This document shows, in pieces, positions 58,363 through 64,000 of a stretch of 64,000 bases of DNA. The translations under genes and the position numbers were made by a program. Source of the DNA: Streptomyces misionensis (GTDB taxonomy: Bacteria; Actinomycetota; Actinomycetes; Streptomycetales; Streptomycetaceae); the NCBI RefSeq assembly GCF_900104815.1, contig NZ_FNTD01000004.1, positions 2,248,501-2,312,500 on the forward strand, read 5' to 3'. Every line of letters begins with the position of its first letter. The stretch's first letter is position 1. Under the pieces are notes generated by a model. The model had not been told where the DNA came from. It did not search any database and was given only the letters and a program-made list of their open reading frames with translations.

Positions 58363-58599
58363 TCAGGCCGTGTACGGCCGGTCGCGCTCGCGCGGCGAAG
58401 CCGCGGGAGCCGATCCTGCCCCGCGCCCCCGTGGGGCGCGCTGCCATCGGCGTCCGTTCACCTGCCCCGGCTCGTCACCGATGACGTACCGCACCCTGCG
58501 GCCGTGGACACGCCGGGCAGGGGCTCGGCAGCCCCTGGGGCGGCAGCCGCGCGCCAGGCGGGCGTACCGGTCCACGGTCGTCACGGTGGAGGTAGTCAT
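58363..58599 (-). CDS. trpM: Tryptophan biosynthesis modulator TrpM
   Basis: A 78-residue basic protein encoded between trpC and trpB. It begins MTTSTVTTVDRYARLARGCR and is very rich in Arg, Gly and Ala, with two Cys in a short ARGCRPRGCRAPARR segment. The stretch RRVHGRRVRYVIGDEPGQV is the family core as I recall it from Streptomyces TrpM, a small protein reported to modulate tryptophan synthesis and development in S. coelicolor. The mechanism is unknown. ATG at 58599; no strong ribosome-binding site is visible. It is 20 bases after the trpC stop, in the same transcript. Confidence 0.85.
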   Translation of the reverse strand: MTTSTVTTVDRYARLARGCRPRGCRAPARRVHGRRVRYVIGDEPGQVNGRRWQRAPRGRGAGSAPAASPRERDRPYTA

Positions 58600-58620
58600 C
58601 GGGGTCAGCCTAGCGGGCGA

Positions 58621-59430
58621 TCAGTCCCGGCCGTGCCGGAGCGCGGGGTGTTCGCCCGCGGCGACCAGGTCGGAGACGGCGGTCTTCGGGTCCCGGCCGG
58701 TGACCAGGGACTCGCCGACCAGGACCGCGTCGGCGCCGGCGTTGGCGTAGGCGATCAGGTCGTGCGGGCCGCGCACGCCGGACTCGGCGACCTTGACCAG
58801 GTGGTCCGGGATCTCCGGGGCGACCCGCTCGAAGGTGCCGCGGTCCACCTGGAGGGTCTTGAGGTTGCGCGCGTTGACGCCGATGACCTTGGCGCCCGCG
58901 GCCACGGCCCGCTCGACCTCGTCCTCGTCGTGCACCTCGACCAGCGGGGTGAGGCCGATGGACGCGGCGCGCTCGATCAGCGACTCCAGGGCCGGCTGCT
59001 CCAGGGCGGCCACGATCAGCAGCGCGAGGTCGGCACCGTAGGCCCGGGCCTCCCAGAGCTGGTACGACGTGACGATGAAGTCCTTGCGCAGCACCGGGAT
59101 GTCCACGCGGACGCGGACGGCCTCCAGGTCGGCGAGGGAGCCGCCGAAGCGGCGCTGTTCGGTGAGGACGGAGATGACGGACGCGCCGCCCGCCTCGTAG
59201 TCCGCGGCGAGCCCGGCCGGGTCGGCGATCGCGGCCAGCGCGCCCTTGGAGGGGCTGGAGCGCTTGACCTCGCAGATGACCTTGACGCCGTCGCCCTTGA
59301 GCGCGGCCACCCCGTCCTTGGCGGCGGGGGCCTTGGCCGCGCGCTCCTTGAGCTCGTCGAGGCTGACGCGTGCCTGCCGCTCCGCGAGGTCGGCACGGAC
59401 GCCGTCGATGATCTCGTCGAGCACACTCAC
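58621..59430 (-). CDS. trpC: Indole-3-glycerol phosphate synthase
   Basis: Closes the indole ring from CdRP. The 269-residue TIM barrel starts [20 protein letters not shown] and has the catalytic Glu54 and Lys56 in [25 protein letters not shown], the general-acid Lys in [30 protein letters not shown] and [11 protein letters not shown] with the conserved Asn, then [11 protein letters not shown] with the phosphate loop. GTG at 59430 has AAAGGGGG upstream. It starts the trpCMBA segment; it is separated from the DUF2752 gene by 137 bases, which may contain a promoter. Confidence 0.97.
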   Translation of the reverse strand: MSVLDEIIDGVRADLAERQARVSLDELKERAAKAPAAKDGVAALKGDGVKVICEVKRSSPSKGALAAIADPAGLAADYEAGGASVISVLTEQRRFGGSLADLEAVRVRVDIPVLRKDFIVTSYQLWEARAYGADLALLIVAALEQPALESLIERAASIGLTPLVEVHDEDEVERAVAAGAKVIGVNARNLKTLQVDRGTFERVAPEIPDHLVKVAESGVRGPHDLIAYANAGADAVLVGESLVTGRDPKTAVSDLVAAGEHPALRHGRD

Positions 59431-59567
59431 GCGAGCGGCCCCCTTTCAGCGGGTCGGAATTCCTTCAGGTTGTGAAAACCGTCGGTCACTCGATGGTATC
59501 CGGAGCAGGGCGGAGCCCTCGCATCCGGTGGACGCCGGTTTCACGTCGTGGACACCCGAGCCGCTGG

Positions 59568-60080
59568 TCAGGGGTGCAGCCAGGCCCCGAACGGCAGGTT
59601 GCGAACGACGCTGAACACCAGCAGCAGCGCGGCGATCGACCACACCTGGACCGGCCGCAGGGCGATTCGGGGCGCGGGCCGGCCGCGCCAGGAGCGGGCG
59701 GCCCAGACCAGCCACAGCACCGCGAAGACGGCGTAGCCGGCGACGGCGGGCGCGTTGTCGTGCAGCGCGGACACCAGGTCCCCGTGCACGAACGCGTGCG
59801 CGCTGCGCAGCCCGCCGCAGCCGGGGCAGTACAGGCCGGTGAACCGGTAGAGCGGGCAGACCGGGTAGTGGCCGGGGTGGCCGGGGTCGACGGCCCCGAC
59901 GTAGGCGAACGCGCCCGCCACCGCGGCGAACACCCCGGCGGGAGCGCCCAGACGCCGCCACAGGGGCACGTCCCCCTTCGCGAGGGGTCCGGCGAAGGCG
60001 CCGGGTACGCGGGCGGCGGCCGGGGCAGGCGGGGCCGCGCTCGGCGGCGGTGCGGGTGCGGCGGGATCGGCGGCGGTCAC
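59568..60080 (-). CDS. DUF2752 membrane protein
   Basis: A 170-residue membrane protein. DUF2752 is marked by CPLYRFTGLYCPGCGGLRSAH with four Cys in a CP-CPGC arrangement, then AFVHGDLVSALHDNAPAVA. Two or three hydrophobic helices surround this loop (APAGVFAAVAGAFAYVGAV and VWSIAALLLVFSVVRN). The N-terminal 30 residues are Pro/Ala-rich. The function is unknown; the Cys cluster may bind a metal. GTG at 60080 starts it. It lies in a run of membrane genes inserted between trpE and trpC. Confidence 0.88.
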   Translation of the reverse strand: MTAADPAAPAPPPSAAPPAPAAARVPGAFAGPLAKGDVPLWRRLGAPAGVFAAVAGAFAYVGAVDPGHPGHYPVCPLYRFTGLYCPGCGGLRSAHAFVHGDLVSALHDNAPAVAGYAVFAVLWLVWAARSWRGRPAPRIALRPVQVWSIAALLLVFSVVRNLPFGAWLHP

Positions 60081-60150
60081 GGGAGCATTCTCGCCGAGGA
60101 GACGCCGGCGCGCGCGGGAAAGGCGCCGGACGCCCGGCCCCGGTACGCCG

Positions 60151-60193
60151 CGAGGGGTGGCCGGCGTCCGTCATGGACGCGGGCCACCCCTCG
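60151..60193 (-). terminator. Hairpin terminator after the HGxxPAAW gene
   Basis: CGAGGGGTGGCC pairs with GGCCACCCCTCG, and inside it GCGTCC pairs with GGACGC around a GTCAT loop. It starts 20 bases after the HGxxPAAW stop on the minus strand and should separate trpE-side genes from DUF2752 and trpC. Confidence 0.8.
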
Positions 60194-60212
60194 GGAAGCG
60201 GTGTTCGGCGGA

Positions 60213-60476
60213 TCAGCTCTCCGCCGCGGCCGGCTCGCGCGCGACGAGGGGGGCGGCGCCGACCATCTTGAGGGGCTTCTGGTTCTGGCCGAGGCCCATG
60301 GCACGCATGATCCCGCCCACGACGGCGCCGAGGAGGATCAGCGCCATGCCGGCCCAGAAGCCGACGACCGAGCCCATCACCATGAGGGCACCCGCGACCA
60401 GGAAACCGATGAAGGAAATGATGACGCCGGTCCAGGCGGCCGGGGTGTGACCGTGGCCGTGGCTGCTGCCCGCCAT
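60213..60476 (-). CDS. HGxxPAAW family small membrane protein
   Basis: An 87-residue protein named for its N-terminal SSHGHGHTPAAWTGV motif. Two membrane helices follow (IISFIGFLVAGALMVMGSVV and FWAGMALILLGAVVGGIM) and a short tail with AMGLGQNQKPLK. The family occurs in actinomycetes next to trp genes; its role is unknown. ATG at 60476. A terminator hairpin follows. Confidence 0.9.
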   Translation of the reverse strand: MAGSSHGHGHTPAAWTGVIISFIGFLVAGALMVMGSVVGFWAGMALILLGAVVGGIMRAMGLGQNQKPLKMVGAAPLVAREPAAAES

Positions 60477-60643
60477 GTCTGTGCTCCTCGTTGCTGTGTA
60501 CGTGTCCCAGGGGAGCGTACGTTCGTACGGCTCCGAGCCCGCCCGTCACACTGTCCGAGCCGGACGCTCGTCGTCCATTGTCCCGTACGCCGGCGGGCGC
60601 CGGACGCGGGGGTGGAGTCTGGTTCGCCACACCCCGCGAAGGG

Positions 60644-61282
60644 TCAGGCGCCGGTGGGGTCCTCGCCCCGGTCCAGGGCCTTCCAGATCTCCTCGGGGCG
60701 CTCGGGGTCGACCGGGCGCGCGCTCCGGCGCGGGCGGTCGGTGCCGCGTTCGTAGCGGCCGGACATGGCGGGCCAGCGGCCGCCGAAGCGCAGCGCGAGC
60801 AGCCCGGCGAGCAGGATCAGCAGTCCGCCGACGGCCGCCGCGTACGGCCAGCCGGTGTGGCTCAGCGACGCGACCGTGGCGGAGGTGTCGCCGCTGGCCT
60901 GGGCCGCCTTCTCGTCCAGCGCGGTGCTGTCGGAGGCGGACACCAGGGCGGCGAGGACGATGCCGGCCCCGGACAGCGCGAGCAGCGCGGCGACGGCGAC
61001 GCGACCCGCCCGGCGCACGGCGAAGACGGCGACGAGCGCGGCGAGGCCCACTATGGCGAGGGCCGCGGGCACGCCCGTGACGTCGCTGCCCTTGGCGGTC
61101 AGCGGGAAGGTGCCGCCGGCCACCGTCGCGGTGCCCTCCGCCCAGCGCTGCCGGCTGGCGAGCAGCGCCACGGCCGCGCCGAGCGCGCCGAACAGCAGGG
61201 CCACGGCGAGGCTGCGGCGCCCGGACCGGGCGGGCGCGGCGGCTTCGGAACGGGGGTCAGGAGCAGCAGTCACGTACTCCAC
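60644..61282 (-). CDS. Trp-associated membrane protein (TIGR02234-like)
   Basis: A 212-residue membrane protein of the family often found beside trpE in actinobacteria. Four helices: LAVALLFGALGAAVALLAS; a pair around VPAALAIVGLAALVAVFAV and VAVAALLALSGAGIVLAALV; and WPYAAAVGGLLILLAGLLAL. SRQRWAEGTATVAGG after the first helix is a conserved external loop. The cytoplasmic tail is basic, with RPEEIWKALDRGEDP. The function is unknown, though location suggests tryptophan or aromatic transport or sensing. GTG at 61282; 25 bases after the trpE stop. Confidence 0.88.
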   Translation of the reverse strand: MEYVTAAPDPRSEAAAPARSGRRSLAVALLFGALGAAVALLASRQRWAEGTATVAGGTFPLTAKGSDVTGVPAALAIVGLAALVAVFAVRRAGRVAVAALLALSGAGIVLAALVSASDSTALDEKAAQASGDTSATVASLSHTGWPYAAAVGGLLILLAGLLALRFGGRWPAMSGRYERGTDRPRRSARPVDPERPEEIWKALDRGEDPTGA

Positions 61283-61307
61283 TATCGCCTGAACCCCGGC
61301 GGAACCG

Positions 61308-62813
61308 TCACCCGGGGTTGTGTGACGGGCGTCCCTGGGCGCCGAGCCGGTTGGCCGTGTGCACCGCCCTGAGCACCGCGGCGGCCTTGTTGCGGCACTC
61401 CTGGTCCTCCGCGACCGGGTCGGAGTCGGCGACGACGCCGGCTCCGGCCTGGACGTACGCCGTGCCGTCGCGCAGCAGGGCGGTGCGGATGGCGATGGCC
61501 GTGTCGGAGTCGCCCGCGAAGTCCAGGTAGCCGACGCAGCCGCCGTACAGGCCGCGCCGGGACGGCTCCAGTTCGTCGATGATCTGCATCGCCCGGGGCT
61601 TGGGGGCGCCGGAGAGCGTGCCGGCCGGGAAGCAGGCGGTGAGCACGTCGAAGGCGGTGCGGCCGCCGGCGACCCGGCCGGTCACGGTCGAGACGATGTG
61701 CATCACGTGCGAGTAGCGCTCGATCGACATGAAGTCGACCACCTCGACGGAGCCGGGCTCGCAGACCCGCCCGAGGTCGTTGCGCCCGAGGTCGACCAGC
61801 ATCAGGTGCTCGGCGCGCTCCTTGGGGTCGGCGAGCAGTTCCTCGGCGAGCCCCTGGTCCTCCTGCGGCGTGGCACCGCGCGGCCGGGTGCCCGCGATGG
61901 GGTGCACCATCGCCCGCCCGTCCTCGACCTTGACCAGGGCCTCCGGGGAGGAGCCGACGACGTCGAAGCCGTCGAACCGGAACAGGTACATGTACGGCGA
62001 GGGGTTGGTGGCCCGCAGCACCCGGTAGACGTCGAGGGCGCTCGCCGTGCACGGGGTCTCGAAGCGCTGGGAGGGCACGACCTGGAACGCCTCGCCCGCG
62101 CGGATGCGCTCCTTGACGTCCTCCACGGCCCGCCGGAAGTCGGGGCCGCCCCACAGCGCGGTGTACTCGGGCAGTTCGGAGGGCGGCAGCACGGCCGGGG
62201 GCTGGGCCACCGCGCGGGTGAGGTCGGCCTCCATGGCGTCGAGCCGGGCCACCGCGTCGTGGTACGCCTCGTCCACGCCGGTGTCCAGGTCGTTGTGGTT
62301 GATCGCGTTGGCGATCAGCAGGACCGAGCCCTCCCAGTGGTCCATGACGGCGAGGTCGCTGGTCAGGAGCATGGTCAGCTCGGGCAGCCGCAGGTCGTCG
62401 CGCTCGCCGGGGCCGATCTTCTCCAGGCGGCGGACGATGTCGTAGCCGAGGTAGCCGACCATGCCCCCGGTGAAGGGCGGCAGGCCCTCCTCGCGCGGCG
62501 TGTGCAGGGTCTGGAGGGTGGCGCGCAGGGCCTTGAGCGGATCGCCGGCCACCGGGACGCCGACGGGCGGGGTGCCCAGCCAGTGGGCCTCGCCGTCCCG
62601 GGCGGTGAGGGTGGCCGCGCTGCGGACGCCGACGAAGGAGTAGCGGGACCAGGAGCGGCCGTTCTCGGCGGACTCCAGCAGGAAGGTGCCGGGGCGCTCC
62701 TTGGCCAGCTTGCGGTAGAGGGCGACGGGGGTGTCGCCGTCGGCGAGGAGCTTGCGGGTGACCGGGACGACGCGGCGGTCGGCGGCGAGTTTGCGGAAGG
62801 TCTCCAGGTCCAT
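61308..62813 (-). CDS. trpE: Anthranilate synthase component I
   Basis: Converts chorismate to anthranilate with ammonia from TrpG. The 501-residue protein has the feedback-site segment [18 protein letters not shown], and the catalytic core [65 protein letters not shown] and [19 protein letters not shown]. No glutaminase (TrpG) is adjacent, so a separate partner is needed. ATG at 62813 has GAGGG upstream; GTG at 62828, overlapping the hisI stop as GTGA, would add five residues. Coupling to hisI means histidine and tryptophan genes share this transcript. Confidence 0.96.
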   Translation of the reverse strand: MDLETFRKLAADRRVVPVTRKLLADGDTPVALYRKLAKERPGTFLLESAENGRSWSRYSFVGVRSAATLTARDGEAHWLGTPPVGVPVAGDPLKALRATLQTLHTPREEGLPPFTGGMVGYLGYDIVRRLEKIGPGERDDLRLPELTMLLTSDLAVMDHWEGSVLLIANAINHNDLDTGVDEAYHDAVARLDAMEADLTRAVAQPPAVLPPSELPEYTALWGGPDFRRAVEDVKERIRAGEAFQVVPSQRFETPCTASALDVYRVLRATNPSPYMYLFRFDGFDVVGSSPEALVKVEDGRAMVHPIAGTRPRGATPQEDQGLAEELLADPKERAEHLMLVDLGRNDLGRVCEPGSVEVVDFMSIERYSHVMHIVSTVTGRVAGGRTAFDVLTACFPAGTLSGAPKPRAMQIIDELEPSRRGLYGGCVGYLDFAGDSDTAIAIRTALLRDGTAYVQAGAGVVADSDPVAEDQECRNKAAAVLRAVHTANRLGAQGRPSHNPG

Positions 62814-62824
62814 GGCGGCGGCCC

Positions 62825-63223
62825 TCACCGGTCCGCGCCGGACACGGCGGCGTCCCCGTCGAGCAGGACGTCCTCGTCGAAGCAGGTGCGCGCGCCGGTG
62901 TGGCAGGCGGCGCCCTCCTGGTCCACCCGGACCAGCACGGTGTCGGCGTCACAGTCGAGCGCGACCGACTTCACCCACTGGACGTGCCCGGAGGTGTCGC
63001 CCTTGACCCAGTACTCCTGGCGGCTGCGCGACCAGTAGGTGCAGCGGCCGGTGGTCAGGGTCCGATGCAGTGCCTCGTCGTCCATCCAGCCGAGCATGAG
63101 CACCTCCCCGGTGTCGTACTGCTGGGCGATCGCGGGCAGGAGGCCGTCGGCGCCGCGCTTGAGGCGGGCGGCGATCTCCGGGTCGAGGCTGCTGGGCCGG
63201 GGCGTGCCGGGCGTACTCGTCAT
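62825..63223 (-). CDS. hisI: Phosphoribosyl-AMP cyclohydrolase
   Basis: Opens the adenine ring of phosphoribosyl-AMP in histidine synthesis. The 132-residue protein contains the typical [20 protein letters not shown] and the run [20 protein letters not shown]. The zinc/magnesium site [21 protein letters not shown] is followed by CFDED. It is the monofunctional HisI form without HisE. ATG at 63223 is chosen; ATG at 63232 adds three residues. It is divergent from the TIGR03085 gene and heads the trp-strand run. Confidence 0.95.
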   Translation of the reverse strand: MTSTPGTPRPSSLDPEIAARLKRGADGLLPAIAQQYDTGEVLMLGWMDDEALHRTLTTGRCTYWSRSRQEYWVKGDTSGHVQWVKSVALDCDADTVLVRVDQEGAACHTGARTCFDEDVLLDGDAAVSGADR

Positions 63224-63305
63224 GGGTGCCATTGTGCCGCGCGCCACCGACAGCCCCGGCCGGGTGTCCACTGCGCGGACCGGCGGCTCATCGTAGGCTG
63301 ACCCC

Positions 63306-63941
63306 ATGTCGACCTTCGCCAAGCGTGAACGGCTCCTGCTCGCCGACCTCTTGGAAACCGTGGGCCCGGAGGCGCCGACCCTGTGCGAGGGGTGGCGGAC
63401 CCGGGACCTGGCCGCGCACGTGATCGTGCGCGAGCGCCGTCCGGACGCGGCCGGGGGCGCGCTGATCAAGCAGCTCGCGTCCCGCCTGGAGAAGGTGATG
63501 GCCGAGTACACCGCGAAGCCGTACGAGGAGCTGATCCAGCTCATCCGCACCGGTCCGCCGCGGTTCTCGCCGTTCCAGGTCAAGCAGGTGGACGAGGCGG
63601 CGAACACGGTCGAGTTCTACATCCACACCGAGGACGTGCGCCGGGCGCAGCCGGACTGGAGCCGGCGGGAGCTGGACCCGGTGTTCCAGGACACCCTGTG
63701 GTCCCGCCTGGAGCGGACGGCCCGGCTGCTGGGCCGCGGTGTGCCGACGGGGCTGGTGCTGCGCCGCCCGGACGGGCAGACCGTGGTGGCCCACAAGGGC
63801 GCGCCGGTGGTCACGGCCACCGGGGAGCCCTCGGAGCTGCTGCTGTTCGCGTTCGGCCGGGACCGGGCGGCGCAGGTGGAGCTGGAGGGTGACGCGGAGG
63901 CGATCGACACCCTGCACTCGTCCAAGCAGCTGGGCTTCTGA
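63306..63941 (+). CDS. TIGR03085-family metal-binding protein (DinB/maleylpyruvate isomerase-like)
   Basis: A 211-residue helical-bundle protein of the DinB_2/mycothiol maleylpyruvate isomerase superfamily. [20 protein letters not shown] gives the first conserved His; [19 protein letters not shown] gives the second; these normally bind a divalent metal. The C-terminal SCP2-like part ends in [18 protein letters not shown]. Members may use mycothiol; no reaction is assigned here. ATG at 63306. The next gene follows after nine bases. Confidence 0.88.
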   Translation: MSTFAKRERLLLADLLETVGPEAPTLCEGWRTRDLAAHVIVRERRPDAAGGALIKQLASRLEKVMAEYTAKPYEELIQLIRTGPPRFSPFQVKQVDEAANTVEFYIHTEDVRRAQPDWSRRELDPVFQDTLWSRLERTARLLGRGVPTGLVLRRPDGQTVVAHKGAPVVTATGEPSELLLFAFGRDRAAQVELEGDAEAIDTLHSSKQLGF

Positions 63942-63950
63942 GGCCGCCTG

Positions 63951-64000
63951 GTGATCAAGGTCGCGATGACCGGGGTGTACGTGGACGACGTGGCGCGGGC
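63951..64000 (+). CDS. VOC-family (glyoxalase-like) protein, 3' truncated
   Basis: The last 50 bases open with GTG and encode VIKVAMTGVYVDDVARA, the usual first strand of a VOC/glyoxalase-bleomycin-resistance domain with the DDV segment before the first helix. The rest lies outside the window, so the function cannot be refined. It is nine bases after the TIGR03085 gene and probably co-transcribed. Confidence 0.65.
   Translation, partial: MIKVAMTGVYVDDVAR

Overview
The window is about 72% GC, with frequent GTG starts, Shine-Dalgarno-led genes and 4-base ATGA/GTGA gene overlaps. Several genes are typical of actinomycetes: trpM, HGxxPAAW, the PdtaR-type ANTAR regulator, DUF6343, the Trp-associated membrane protein and the TIGR03085 protein. 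Gene content and order (coaE-rpsA-hrpB-polA-liv-pyk-gltBD-ARH cluster-lgt-trp-hisI) match the conserved core of a Streptomyces chromosome. No phage, integrase, transposase or CRISPR array is visible.

Layout. 1-11.6 kb: a truncated DUF6343 gene, a TPR protein, coaE, a PAC2-family gene, a secreted parallel beta-helix protein, rpsA with a long leader and a good promoter, a methyltransferase, hrpB, a secreted lytic transglycosylase and a small hypothetical gene. 11.8-17.6 kb: polA, divergent from an FdhF/YdeP-type molybdoenzyme and a hot-dog thioesterase. 18.2-26.2 kb: a complete livKHMGF branched-chain amino-acid ABC operon, the convergent ANTAR regulator pdtaR, an unusual tRNA with anticodon CAA, and pyk. 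26.3-29.9 kb: an orphan decarboxylase plus N-hydroxylase pair resembling two hydroxamate-siderophore steps, with a divergent GNAT gene. 29.9-38.6 kb: an NmrA-like reductase, pepN, chorismate mutase, an AraC regulator divergent from a GH35 beta-galactosidase across a 21-bp-spaced direct repeat, a HExxH/zinc-ribbon protein and a rhomboid protease. 38.7-44.7 kb: gltBD with a possible GlnR half-operator.

45.2-54.2 kb is the most unusual part. A VIT1/CCC1 iron/manganese transporter lies divergent from a tightly coupled seven-gene operon. The operon holds four consecutive ADP-ribosylglycohydrolase-family genes (one with a damaged metal site, one of a divergent subfamily, one with a long Pro/Ala tail), a ribokinase-like PfkB kinase, a type III CoA-transferase and a CitE-like CoA-ester lyase. 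A candidate iron box and overlapping dyads lie between the two units. The hydrolase-kinase pairing recalls E. coli YegU-YegV and suggests release and phosphorylation of ribose from ADP-ribosyl or nucleoside-like substrates. The CoA genes could process an acyl part. This is inference; the substrate is unknown.

54.2-63.2 kb: a minus-strand run of hisI, trpE, a Trp-associated membrane protein, HGxxPAAW and DUF2752 membrane proteins, trpC, trpM, trpB, trpA, a membrane-anchored DsbA-like thioredoxin and lgt. The window ends in a TIGR03085-family gene and the first codons of a VOC-family gene.
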